64,000 nucleotides of DNA from the NCBI RefSeq assembly GCF_016427535.1, contig NZ_JAELXV010000003.1, forward strand, positions 1-64,000. The letters are read 5' to 3'. Position 1 is the first letter of the stretch, and each line of letters begins with the position of its first letter. A program made the translations under genes and the position numbers. The notes below the pieces were generated by a model. The model worked only from the letters and a program-made list of their open reading frames with translations, was not told the origin of the DNA and did not search any database. The stretch comes from Hymenobacter sp. BT559. GTDB taxonomy: Bacteria; Bacteroidota; Bacteroidia; Cytophagales; Hymenobacteraceae. Positions 27,337-36,175 of the stretch are shown here, in pieces.

Positions 27337-27539
27337 TCGCTACTTCGTCTGCCCGCTTGGGCTTTTTTGCGACTGCAAAGGACGTTTTTCGGAATTACTA
27401 GTACTTTACAGCAGTGTTGTCGGGATATTATGTTTGCGCTAGAAGGGGCAAAAAGCCAGGACCGGTGCAGCCTGGACCCGTAGAAAGCGGTTAAGCCATT
27501 GCGAGCCGGACAACTGGTTTGCTTCACCGCACTTTTTGC

Positions 27540-28778
27540 ATGACCCAGCGCTTACTCCTGCTGCTGTGCTGCTCGCTGCTGAGCTTCGCCAGCATGGGGC
27601 AGCTCGTAGCCGCCCGGCCCATCGCCCGCACAGATTCTGCTATTCTGGCCAAGACCTTCCCGCTGCTAGCGCTTTTCGAGGCTAAGCCAGCCCTGCGGCA
27701 AGCACTACGGGCATCGCCCGAGCTACAACGCCTGGCGCAGCGGCAGTCCCGGCGCAGTGCGCCGCTCCTCGCCCAGGCCGCGGTACCGCTGCGGCGTTAC
27801 GTTGATTCACTGGCGTGGCAGCCACGCGAAATCCGGCAGGTAGGTCAGCTTTTGCAGCAAGCCTATGTCAGCAATGCAGCCTTTCGAGCAGGGGTAGGGC
27901 CGCTGTTTGCGCGGCCCAGCCGCTACCCCCGCTACGCCGGCCAACCTGACACCACGGCCCTGCGCCTGGCTTGGCAAGATGCCACGGCAGGCATCAACCG
28001 CATCTTGCGGGTGTACCTGGCTAGTGCCAAGCCGCACTATCCAGCTATCGACTCCACGAGCTTTCGGCGCGGCGATGCCGGGCTGGCGCCGCAGCTGCGC
28101 CAGCAGCTGCCCGCCAAGGCTAGCAAGACTGCCGCTTTCTACAACCTGCCCCTGCAAGCAGCCCTAGGTGCCCTACGCCTCAATGGCCGCGACGAAGCCG
28201 CGCGCTACGAGCCGCTGACCGGCGGCCTTAATGCTGCGCCCACCGCCGCTTTGGCCCGCACCGACTGGGCGCGCTACCCCTATACTGTGCTACTAGTGCC
28301 GGGCAGCGGCCCCGAGCAGCCCGGCGTGGCGCTCGATTCGGCCGGGGCCCAGCGCTGCCGGCTGGCGGCAGCCCGCTACCGGGCGGGGCAAGCGCCCTTT
28401 ATTGTGGTATCGGGTGGGCACGTGCATCCGTTTCGCACACCGGTTTGCGAAGCGGTCGAGATGAAAAAATATATGGTCGAGCACCTAGGCGTGCCCGCGG
28501 CAGCAGTGTTCATCGAACCCCACGCCCGCCACACCACTACCAACCTACGCAATACCGCCCGGCTGCTAGAAGCCGCTAAGTTTCCGGCGGGCCGGCCCAT
28601 GCTCATCGTCACTGATGCAGCTCAGAGTCGCTACATTCTAGGCATGGCCGAGCGCTGCCGCCGCGAGCTAGGCTACGTGCCCTATCGCGACTTGGAGCGT
28701 ATTTCGGACACAGAAAACCGCTGCTACCCCATACCCGAAGCTGGGCAGCCCGACCCGTTTGACCCGCTCGACCCCTAG
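27540..28778 (+). CDS. Secreted YdcF/DUF218-family protein
   Basis: The ATG at 27540 is preferred to a TTG 21 bp earlier because it begins a clean signal peptide (MTQRLLLLLCCSLLSFASMG). Total 412 aa. The N-terminal 220 residues are helical and Arg/Ala-rich without a recognised domain. The C-terminal part is a YdcF/DUF218 fold: YTVLLVPGSGP, FIVVSGGHVHPF, HARHTTTNLRNTARLL and MLIVTDAAQSRYI. DUF218 members bind nucleotide-like ligands or act in envelope processes, but no reaction is firmly known. It is the first gene of the plus-strand group leading to GH92, SusC, SusD and PI-PLC. Confidence 0.78.
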   Translation: MTQRLLLLLCCSLLSFASMGQLVAARPIARTDSAILAKTFPLLALFEAKPALRQALRASPELQRLAQRQSRRSAPLLAQAAVPLRRYVDSLAWQPREIRQVGQLLQQAYVSNAAFRAGVGPLFARPSRYPRYAGQPDTTALRLAWQDATAGINRILRVYLASAKPHYPAIDSTSFRRGDAGLAPQLRQQLPAKASKTAAFYNLPLQAALGALRLNGRDEAARYEPLTGGLNAAPTAALARTDWARYPYTVLLVPGSGPEQPGVALDSAGAQRCRLAAARYRAGQAPFIVVSGGHVHPFRTPVCEAVEMKKYMVEHLGVPAAAVFIEPHARHTTTNLRNTARLLEAAKFPAGRPMLIVTDAAQSRYILGMAERCRRELGYVPYRDLERISDTENRCYPIPEAGQPDPFDPLDP

Positions 28779-28813
28779 GGACAGAGGTTTAACAGCCATT
28801 CATTAAGTAGCAC

Positions 28814-28900
28814 CTGTCATGCTGAGCCTGCGAAGCATCTTTTCACGCTCGGAAGGCCTTTACTCACGTGATAAGATGCTTCGCAAGCTCAGCATGACAG
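28814..28900. repeat. Dispersed palindromic repeat, copy 2
   Basis: Begins CTGTCATGCTGAGC and ends GCTCAGCATGACAG, with GCGAAGCATCTT/AAGATGCTTCGC pairing; the centre is diverged. Between the YdcF-family gene and the GH92 gene. Confidence 0.85.
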
Positions 28901-28952
28901 ATGCTATTTTAGAAGCTAAATCGTTTTTTCGAGCTCTTTTTTGAGTAGCCAC

Positions 28953-31055
28953 GTGATTAGTAGCATAAAGAGATACCTAGGCTATTTCCTGTTAGCTGGG
29001 CTTACCCTCCCGGCGTTGGCCCAAAGCCCAGCCGAGCAAGTCAATGTGTTCCTAGGTTCTTCCGGCGACCACGGGCAGCTGTCGCCGGCCGCGTCTTATC
29101 CTTTTAGTATGCTGAGTTTGGGGCCGCAGACCTACCCCAATCTACACACTGGCTACGAGCACTTAGCACGCACGTTCCTAGGGTTCACGCACACGCGCTT
29201 TGAGGGGGTAGGCTGCCAGGGCGCGGGCGGTAACCTGTTGGTGAAACCCCTCCTAGGTGCTGACCCGGCGCAGACTATGCTGCTCAAAAAGACCGAGCGT
29301 GCCACGCCGGGCTACTACGGCGTCACGTTCGAGAATGGCATCGGGGCCGAGCTTACGGTGGCGCAGCGCTTTGGGCTGCACCGCTACCACTTTCCAGCCA
29401 GCGGGGCGCGAGGGCTGTTTGTGGATATCAGCTATTCTTTCGCCAACGGCTTTAAGCGTGAGGAGCATGCTACGACTGACAACACGCTAAGCGGCTGGCT
29501 GGAAGCGGGCACCACGTGCGGCGCGGGCACTTACCGGCTCTATTACTACCTCGAAACCAGCCAGCCGGTACAATGGGAACCCGCGGGCGCGCACAAGTTG
29601 GTGGCCCGCCTCCCCACCACCGGCGCGCCCGACGTGGAAGTGCGGGTGGCGTTTTCGTCAGTGAGCTTGGCCGATGCCCAGGCTACCTTGAAGCAGCAGG
29701 CTACCGCCGACTTTGCGGCGGTGCGGCAGGCGAGCGCGCAGGCTTGGAATGCGTTACTTGGTCGTGTGCAGGTGCAGGGCGAGCCCGACCGCCAGCGCCT
29801 GTTTTACTCGCTGCTGTACCGCACCTTGCAGTCGCCCTACGTGGTGTCGGAACCCGATGGGCGCTACCAGGCTACCAATGGCTCGTTGCAGCATTCCACG
29901 CGGCCCGTCTACAACGGCTGGGCAATATGGGACAACTACCACACGCAGCTCCCACTGCTGTCGCTGGCCTACCCCACCGAGTTCCAGGACATCGCCACGT
30001 CGCTTGCCAACCTGTATCGCTACGGCAAAAAAGACTATGCTACCCAGCACGAGCCTTCGCCCACGGTGCGCACCGAACACGCCAGCGTGGTGCTGCTCGA
30101 CGCCGCCCGCAAGGGCTACACCGTAGACCTGCACGGCATCCGCGACTCGCTCGTGAGCCAGGCCAAGCGCCTCGACTACTCGCATCCTGACAAAGCCCTC
30201 GAATCGTCGTACGATGCGTGGGCGCTGGGCGAAATCCTAGGTAGGCTGAAGGAGCCTAAAGAAGCGGCCTTCTGGCACACCAAAGCGCTGGACTATAAAC
30301 GCTACTGGCAGAAGGACTTCCAGGACATGACCAAGCCCGACGTGGACCGCCTCCCAGCCCGCGGCCTCTACCAGGGCACCATTTGGCAATACCGCTGGAA
30401 TGTGCCCTATGACATCCGCGGCTTGCAGGACTTGATGGGTGGCGAGGCAGCCTTCCGGCAGCAGCTCGATACCTTCTTTGGCGGCGACTACTACAACCAC
30501 GCTAACGAAACCGACTTGCAGGCGCCTACCCTCTACAACGCCACGCGGCAGCCCTGGCAGTCGCAGGCGCAGGTGCACCACCTAGCCGTCGATACGGTGG
30601 TGCAGCACTATTTCAACGACAACAGCCGCGGCATTGACCCTTACGTGGGCCGCATCTACCAAAACCAGCCCCAGGCGTACCTCCGCACCATGGACGACGA
30701 CGCGGGCGCTATGTCGGCCTGGTTTGTGCTCGCGGGCTGTGGGCTGCTGCCCGCCTGCGTGGGCGAGCCAGTGTACTATCTCAATCTACCCCTCTTTCAG
30801 CAGCTTACGCTGCAAACTGGCGGGCGCAAGACGCTCACGATTAAGGTCGAGAACTACGCGCCAAACCGCGTCTACATTCAATCGGCGCGGCTGAATGGCA
30901 AGCCGCTGAATCGCAACTGGCTCACACACCAGGAGCTGGCCGCTGGCGGCACGCTGGAGTTTGTGGCCGCCGACATGCCCAACAAAACCTGGGGTATCCA
31001 GCAGCCCTGGGTGGCCGGCGAGCCAACTAGCAGCACTCCGGCTAAAGCAAAGTAG
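28953..31055 (+). CDS. GH92 family alpha-mannosidase with Gln at the catalytic-acid position
   Basis: No ATG fits; the GTG at 28953 opens a signal peptide (RYLGYFLLAGLTLPALAQ), giving 700 aa; a TTG 12 bp earlier is the alternative. GH92 features: VNVFLGSSGDHGQLSPAASYPFSM-type N-terminus, GCQGAGGNLL, the WQYRWNVPYDIRGL segment and DDDAGAMSAWFVLAGCGLLP with the base aspartates. GH92 enzymes are Ca-dependent exo-alpha-mannosidases. In the usual Glu-Gly-Asn-Ala-Trp motif the acid Glu reads Gln here (Q474, codon at 30372; QGTIW). Gln at this site is known in a GH92 that cleaves mannose-1-phosphodiesters, whose leaving group needs no proton. Likely periplasmic or surface. Confidence 0.9.
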   Translation: MISSIKRYLGYFLLAGLTLPALAQSPAEQVNVFLGSSGDHGQLSPAASYPFSMLSLGPQTYPNLHTGYEHLARTFLGFTHTRFEGVGCQGAGGNLLVKPLLGADPAQTMLLKKTERATPGYYGVTFENGIGAELTVAQRFGLHRYHFPASGARGLFVDISYSFANGFKREEHATTDNTLSGWLEAGTTCGAGTYRLYYYLETSQPVQWEPAGAHKLVARLPTTGAPDVEVRVAFSSVSLADAQATLKQQATADFAAVRQASAQAWNALLGRVQVQGEPDRQRLFYSLLYRTLQSPYVVSEPDGRYQATNGSLQHSTRPVYNGWAIWDNYHTQLPLLSLAYPTEFQDIATSLANLYRYGKKDYATQHEPSPTVRTEHASVVLLDAARKGYTVDLHGIRDSLVSQAKRLDYSHPDKALESSYDAWALGEILGRLKEPKEAAFWHTKALDYKRYWQKDFQDMTKPDVDRLPARGLYQGTIWQYRWNVPYDIRGLQDLMGGEAAFRQQLDTFFGGDYYNHANETDLQAPTLYNATRQPWQSQAQVHHLAVDTVVQHYFNDNSRGIDPYVGRIYQNQPQAYLRTMDDDAGAMSAWFVLAGCGLLPACVGEPVYYLNLPLFQQLTLQTGGRKTLTIKVENYAPNRVYIQSARLNGKPLNRNWLTHQELAAGGTLEFVAADMPNKTWGIQQPWVAGEPTSSTPAKAK

Positions 31056-31086
31056 TACCCGTGCCCGCCAGAGGCCGGCACGGGTA
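31056..31086 (+). repeat. Hairpin after GH92 gene
   Basis: TACCCGTGCC (31056-31065) pairs with GGCACGGGTA (31077-31086), starting right after the stop codon. There is no T-tract, so it may protect the mRNA end rather than terminate. Confidence 0.55.
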
Positions 31087-31176
31087 GTCGGCACGGGGCG
31101 CAGCCCCACGTTATCGACACGAATTTAATTGCTTCTTAACAATCTAATACTCGCTAGGTCAGCCTAATACCTTGTC

Positions 31177-31214
31177 CATCTACCTAGGCGTGCCGCTGGT
31201 AGATGTTTTATTAT
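31177..31214 (+). terminator. Possible intrinsic terminator between GH92 and susC
   Basis: CATCTACC (31177-31184) pairs with GGTAGATG (31198-31205), followed by TTTTATTATTT. If active, the downstream susC-susD-PI-PLC unit has its own promoter within 31215-31321; that stretch is AT-rich but I found no clean TTTG/TAnnTTTG pair. Confidence 0.6.
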
Positions 31215-31321
31215 TTAACGCAGAAATGCAAACTGTAATATTAAAATGACATTCTGATAATAGGCGCGGCGGTGCTTTGTGGTGCTCAAAAACAGCCCAT
31301 TCCACATTGCCCTAGGCGCTT

Positions 31322-34300
31322 ATGAAAAAGAAGTACTTTGCTCACCGTGTAGGACAGCCAGCCGGCGGGCTTCGCACCAGCAGCCTAGGGCTGGCGCTGC
31401 TCCTGTGCCCCATGCTAGCCGCTGCGCAGCAAACCATAAAGGGCACGGTGACGGATGAGAAAAACGCGCCCCTGCCCGGCGTGACAGTGCGCCTTAAGGA
31501 TGGCAGCGCCGCGGTAGGCACCGCCCCCGATGGCTCGTACAGCATCAAAACCAATGGGCCAGCCGACATTCTGGTGTTTTCCTTTCTAGGTACGGAGCCC
31601 AAGGAAGTAATTGCGGGTACCCAAACCAGCCTCAATGTGACGCTGCTGCCCGATGCGCAAAAGCTGAAGGACGTGGTGGTTATCGGCTACGGCACGGCTA
31701 CCCGCGAGGATATTATCGGGTCGGTGACTTCTGTAAAGGCCGGCGAATTCAACCAAGGCGTGCTGACCACGCCCGCCGAACTGCTGCAAGGCAAGGTGGC
31801 GGGCCTCAACATCACCAAGAGCGGCGACCCCAACCAGCGCCCCTCAGTGGTGCTACGTGGTCCCAGTACCATTCGCACTCTGAATGGCGGCGTAACGGAG
31901 CCATTTTACGTGATTGACGGCGTGCCCGGCGCAAGCATCGACCTGCTGGCACCCGATGACATTGCCACCATCGACGTACTCAAGGATGCCTCGTCCACAG
32001 CTATTTACGGCACGCGGGCAGCCAATGGCGTTATCATCATCACCACCAAGCGGGCCAAGTCGGGCCAGACGCGCCTGACCTACAGCGCCTACGGCGCAGT
32101 GGCCAACGTGTCGAAGAAAGTAGACATGCTGAGCGGCGACGAGCTGCGTCAATATCTGCGCGATAACAACACCCGCCCGCTGGCCCAGCCTACCGACGAC
32201 GACGGCTCGAACACCGACTGGCAAAAGCTGGTGGAGCGCACCAGCTACTCCACCAACCACAACCTGTCTTTCAACGGCTCGGCCAATGCCACCGATTACG
32301 GCGCCAGCGTCAACTACCTGAAGAATAACGGTATTCTGAACCGCACTTCGCTGGAGCGCATCATCTACCGGGGGTTTATCAACCAGCGCTTTTTCAATAA
32401 TCGCCTGAAGTTGGGGGTGAACATCATCAACAGCTCGACTACGCAGAACGACCTGCCGCAGACCCAGGTGCTGCAAAACATGCTCTTTTACCTGCCCACG
32501 GTGAGCCCCTACAACGCCGACGGCAGCTATAAGGAGAATTACACCCGCACCGGCAGCGGGCCGCTGAACCCACTCTCGCTGGTGAACAACAACAGCTACG
32601 TAACCAAGGACAGCAAAACGCTGGTCAATGGCCTGGTGCAGCTCGACATTATCACGGGCTTGAAGCTCACGCTCAGCGGCTCGAACCAGCGCACCCAAAC
32701 CAACTTCAATAGCTACTTCAACAGCCAGTCGGGCCTGGCCGTGAACCTAGGTGGCGTGGCCCGCCTCAACGAGTACGAAACCACCAACGACGTGGTGGAG
32801 CTGTACGCCAACTACGACCGCACCTTTGGCCAGCACAACCTACAGCTCCTAGGTGGCTACTCGTACCAACAAGACCGCACCAACGACGGCTTCGGCATTA
32901 CGACCCAAGGCTTTGCCAACGATGCACTGGCTTACAATAACTTGTACTTGTCCAACCCGTCGTCGCTGGCGCAGATTGCCTTCGACAACAACCCGATTTC
33001 GACGCTGCGCCTCATCTCGCAGTATGCCCGGGCGCAGTACCAATACGGCGACCGCTACCTGGCGCAAGTGTCGGTGCGGCGCGATGGCTCGTCGGCCTTC
33101 GGCGTCAACAACCGCTACGGCTACTTCCCGACGGCGGCCCTAGGGTGGCGCCTTATCAATGAGGAGTTTATGCGCGGGCTGCCCGCCTTTAGCGACCTCA
33201 AGCTGCGCGCCGGCTACGGCGTATCGGGCAACAGCCAGGGCTTCGACGCCTTCTCGTCCATCCTCATCTACGGCACGCCGCCCGGCAGCAGCAAGTACTT
33301 GAACAACGGCGTTATCTCGAACGTGGTGAACGCCGTGCGCAACGAAAACCCCGACCTGAAGTGGGAAAGCACCGCCACTACCAACCTAGGCGTGGACGTG
33401 GGCTTCTTCAAAAATCGCCTCACGGCCTCGGTCGATTTCTACATTAAAAAGACCCGCGACCTCATCGACGACGTGCTGCCAGTGTCGAGCACCGAGTTTC
33501 AGTACACCACCTACACCGCCAACGTGGGCAGCATGACTAACCGCGGCATCGAGGTGGTGCTGAGCGCGGTGCCCGTGCAAACGGCCGCTTTCACCTGGCG
33601 TTCGTCGCTCAACTTCTCGCACAACACCAACCGCATCGACAACCTGAGCACCGACCGGTTCACGATTCCTTACATCCAGACCGCGCAGCTCGGCGGCAAG
33701 GGCCAGAGCGGTAACTACAGCCAGATTATCCAGCCCGGCTCGGCGGTAGGCACCTTCACGCTGTGGCACTACCTCGGCAAAAACGAGCGGGGTGTGAGCA
33801 CCTTCCAGAAGGCCGACGGCAGCACCACCGCCACCCAGCCCCTCACGACCGACCAGCAAGTGGTGGGCAATGCGCAGCCCAAGCTTATCTATGGCTGGGT
33901 CAACAATTTTACCTACAAGAGCTTCGACCTCAACTTCTTGGTGCGCGGCGTGTACGGCAATAAAATCCTGAACGCCACCCTAGCCGGCCTCAACAATCCG
34001 GCTGATGCGCGCCTGCAAAACATTCCGCGCTTCACCCTAGGCGAGTCGTTCAACGACATCAACGCCTACCTCATCTCCGACCGCTTCCTGGAGAGCGGCT
34101 CCTACCTGCGCCTCGACAACGCCACCCTAGGCTATACCCTACGCCCCAACACACAGTATGTGAAGGCCTTGCGCTTCTATGTAAACACCAACAACCTGTT
34201 CATCATCACCAAGTACCGCGGCATCGACCCCGAAATCAATATCGGCGGCCTCACGCCGGGCATCGACAATAACAACTACTACCCCAAAACCCGGACGTTC

Positions 34301-34327
34301 ACGCTGGGGCTAACGGCTTCGTTTTAA
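31322..34327 (+). CDS. SusC/RagA family TonB-dependent outer-membrane transporter
   Basis: A 1001-aa receptor. Signal peptide LGLALLLCPMLAAAQ is followed by a carboxypeptidase-regulatory-like domain (IKGTVTDEKNAPLPGVTVRL), the plug with IDVLKDASSTAIYGTRAANGVIIITTKRA, and a beta-barrel ending FTLGLTASF. It is 113 residues shorter than the SusC at 23003 and the two are clearly different in sequence, so this is a separate system and not a recent duplication. Followed by its SusD and a PI-PLC; preceded by the GH92 gene. Leu-Gly pairs in it are often encoded CTA GGN. Confidence 0.96.
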   Translation: MKKKYFAHRVGQPAGGLRTSSLGLALLLCPMLAAAQQTIKGTVTDEKNAPLPGVTVRLKDGSAAVGTAPDGSYSIKTNGPADILVFSFLGTEPKEVIAGTQTSLNVTLLPDAQKLKDVVVIGYGTATREDIIGSVTSVKAGEFNQGVLTTPAELLQGKVAGLNITKSGDPNQRPSVVLRGPSTIRTLNGGVTEPFYVIDGVPGASIDLLAPDDIATIDVLKDASSTAIYGTRAANGVIIITTKRAKSGQTRLTYSAYGAVANVSKKVDMLSGDELRQYLRDNNTRPLAQPTDDDGSNTDWQKLVERTSYSTNHNLSFNGSANATDYGASVNYLKNNGILNRTSLERIIYRGFINQRFFNNRLKLGVNIINSSTTQNDLPQTQVLQNMLFYLPTVSPYNADGSYKENYTRTGSGPLNPLSLVNNNSYVTKDSKTLVNGLVQLDIITGLKLTLSGSNQRTQTNFNSYFNSQSGLAVNLGGVARLNEYETTNDVVELYANYDRTFGQHNLQLLGGYSYQQDRTNDGFGITTQGFANDALAYNNLYLSNPSSLAQIAFDNNPISTLRLISQYARAQYQYGDRYLAQVSVRRDGSSAFGVNNRYGYFPTAALGWRLINEEFMRGLPAFSDLKLRAGYGVSGNSQGFDAFSSILIYGTPPGSSKYLNNGVISNVVNAVRNENPDLKWESTATTNLGVDVGFFKNRLTASVDFYIKKTRDLIDDVLPVSSTEFQYTTYTANVGSMTNRGIEVVLSAVPVQTAAFTWRSSLNFSHNTNRIDNLSTDRFTIPYIQTAQLGGKGQSGNYSQIIQPGSAVGTFTLWHYLGKNERGVSTFQKADGSTTATQPLTTDQQVVGNAQPKLIYGWVNNFTYKSFDLNFLVRGVYGNKILNATLAGLNNPADARLQNIPRFTLGESFNDINAYLISDRFLESGSYLRLDNATLGYTLRPNTQYVKALRFYVNTNNLFIITKYRGIDPEINIGGLTPGIDNNNYYPKTRTFTLGLTASF

Positions 34328-34333
34328 CGTGTG

Positions 34334-34440
34334 ACCCCACCCCCGGCCCCTCCCCTCCGGGAGAGGGGAGCCACACGCTCGCTTACGTCAGCGCACAATT
34401 AGGCTCCCCTCTCCCGGAGGGGAGGGGCTGGGGGTGGGGT
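34334..34440. repeat. GC-rich 39-bp palindrome between susC and susD (copy B)
   Basis: Arms 34334-34372 and 34402-34440 match copy A at 22890 almost base for base, with one C-to-T change in the right arm. The 29-base loop differs. It lies in the 144-bp gap of the plus-strand susC-susD unit. Confidence 0.92.
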
Positions 34441-34471
34441 TCTACGCTAGAATAGGTCCAAACCATATTTT

Positions 34472-36064
34472 ATGAAAAGCAAAGCTATTCTCCTTGCCCT
34501 GAGCGCCCTGGCTACTACCACGTACTCTTGCAAGAAGCTGGACGTGCCGGTCGAGTCGCAGTTTGTAGAGTCCAACTTTCCCAAGACCATCAGCGACTAT
34601 AATGCCTCGGTGGGGGCCATGTATTCTAACCTGTCGTCACAGTTTGCGGTGCCCTACTGGCGCATGCAAACCATGAGCACCGACGAGGCCATCATTCCTG
34701 CCCGTGATGGCAACTTCGACGACGGCGGGCAATACCGCCAGCTGCACTACCATACCTGGACGCCCGACCACCCCAACGTGCTCACCATCTGGCAGTGGGC
34801 CTATAGTGGCATCCAAACCTGCAACCGCCTGCTCAACGTTACCGGCACCTTCAACTTCTCGGACCAGGAAAAGGCTAATCGGCTGGCTGAAATCCGGGCC
34901 ATGCGGGCGCTGTACTACTACTTTTTGATGGACCTGTACGGCAACGTGCCCCTCATCACGGACTATCCGGCGCCCGCCTCGCCCGCCACCAAGCCGCGCG
35001 CCGAAGTGTATAAGTTTATCGAAAGCGAGCTGACCGGTATCAGCGGCAAGCTGCCGGCCAAGACTAGCAACGCCGCCACCAACACCCAGCAGTACGGCCG
35101 CCCCACCAAGGGGATGGTGTATGCGCTGCTGGCCAAGCTCTACCTCAACTCGGAAGTGTACGTGGGCGCCGCCCGCTACTCCGATGTTGTGCGCATGGCC
35201 GACAGCGTGCAGGCCAACACCAACTACGCCCTCGATACCCGCTACCGCGACATCTTTCTGCCCAACAACGGCCCCCAAATTCGGGAAACCATCTTCGCCG
35301 TGCCCTACGACCAGCAGATTCCGGGCAACCAGTTTACGCGCTTTGGCTTCTTCTACTACCTCACCCAGGCCTACGGCTTCAATGTGAACCTGAGCATCGC
35401 CATGAGCACCACGCCCGAGTTCTACGCGCGCTTCAACCTGCCCGGCGACTTCCGCACCACCACTTGGCTGGCCGGCCCGCAGTACGCGCCCGATGGCAAT
35501 GGCGGCTTCACCACCACACCGGTCTACTACCCCAACTCGACCACCCAAATCAACATCAACCCGGTGCTGACGCTGGTGCCGCCCAAGCCCATGGACCTAG
35601 GCAACACCCAGGCCAGCCAAGCGTCGGGCGTGCGCTCCATCAAGTATTACCCCGACCCCACCATCATCCAGGGTACCCGCCTCAACGGCAACGACGTGCC
35701 CCTGCTGCGCCTCGCCGACGTGCTGCTGATGAAAGCCGAAGCTATCCTGCGCGGCGCCACCGCCACTAGTGTAAACGGCGAGCTACAAACCCCGCTGGTA
35801 TTAGTCAATAAAGTCCGGGCTCGCGCCGGAGCCCAGCCCGCTACCAACATCGCCCTCAGTGGCATGCTCGACGAGCGCGCCCGCGAGCTGAGCTGGGAAG
35901 CCTGGCGCCGCAACGACCTCATCCGCTTCGGCCAGTTTGAGACCGAATACCCACTGCCCAACGATGTGCTGAAGATGGATAAGAGCGAGTTTCGCCGCCT
36001 GTACCCCGTGCCGACTATCGAGCTGCGGCTGAATAACAATCTGGTGCAGAACAAGGGGTATTAG
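34472..36064 (+). CDS. SusD/RagB family nutrient-binding lipoprotein
   Basis: A 530-aa lipoprotein with Cys20 after TTTYS (SCKK), i.e. exported and anchored in the outer membrane. SusD hallmarks: IRAMRALYYYFLMDLYGNVPLITDYP, YALLAKLYLNSEVYVG, LLRLADVLLMKAEAILRG and LDERARELSWEAWRRNDLIRFG with YPVPTIELRLNNNLVQNKGY at the end. It should cap the SusC encoded just upstream. The nearby GH92 and PI-PLC suggest a mannosyl or inositol phosphodiester ligand, which is inference. Confidence 0.95.
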   Translation: MKSKAILLALSALATTTYSCKKLDVPVESQFVESNFPKTISDYNASVGAMYSNLSSQFAVPYWRMQTMSTDEAIIPARDGNFDDGGQYRQLHYHTWTPDHPNVLTIWQWAYSGIQTCNRLLNVTGTFNFSDQEKANRLAEIRAMRALYYYFLMDLYGNVPLITDYPAPASPATKPRAEVYKFIESELTGISGKLPAKTSNAATNTQQYGRPTKGMVYALLAKLYLNSEVYVGAARYSDVVRMADSVQANTNYALDTRYRDIFLPNNGPQIRETIFAVPYDQQIPGNQFTRFGFFYYLTQAYGFNVNLSIAMSTTPEFYARFNLPGDFRTTTWLAGPQYAPDGNGGFTTTPVYYPNSTTQININPVLTLVPPKPMDLGNTQASQASGVRSIKYYPDPTIIQGTRLNGNDVPLLRLADVLLMKAEAILRGATATSVNGELQTPLVLVNKVRARAGAQPATNIALSGMLDERARELSWEAWRRNDLIRFGQFETEYPLPNDVLKMDKSEFRRLYPVPTIELRLNNNLVQNKGY

Positions 36065-36078
36065 GCTGACCTAACGTG

Positions 36079-36135
36079 GGACCCCACCCCCGGCCCCTCC
36101 CCTCCGGGAGAGGGGAGGGGCCGGGGGTGGGGTCC
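36079..36135. repeat. GC-rich palindrome, compact copy C
   Basis: Arms 36079-36103 and 36111-36135 are perfect 25-bp reverse complements with a 7-base loop. It uses the same ACCCCACCCCCGG core as copies A and B. Between susD and the PI-PLC gene. Confidence 0.9.
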
Positions 36136-36175
36136 TATCGAACGGCGAGCTACCTACTGTACTTTATCAAGCACC

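Noticed and set aside
31853..32698. 281-codon minus-strand ORF
   Set aside because: Antisense to the SusC plug and barrel coding sequence; no recognisable features.
34637..35548. 303-codon minus-strand ORF
   Set aside because: Fully antisense to the SusD gene with its strong SusD motifs; the reading is Val/Gly/His rich as expected for a shadow.
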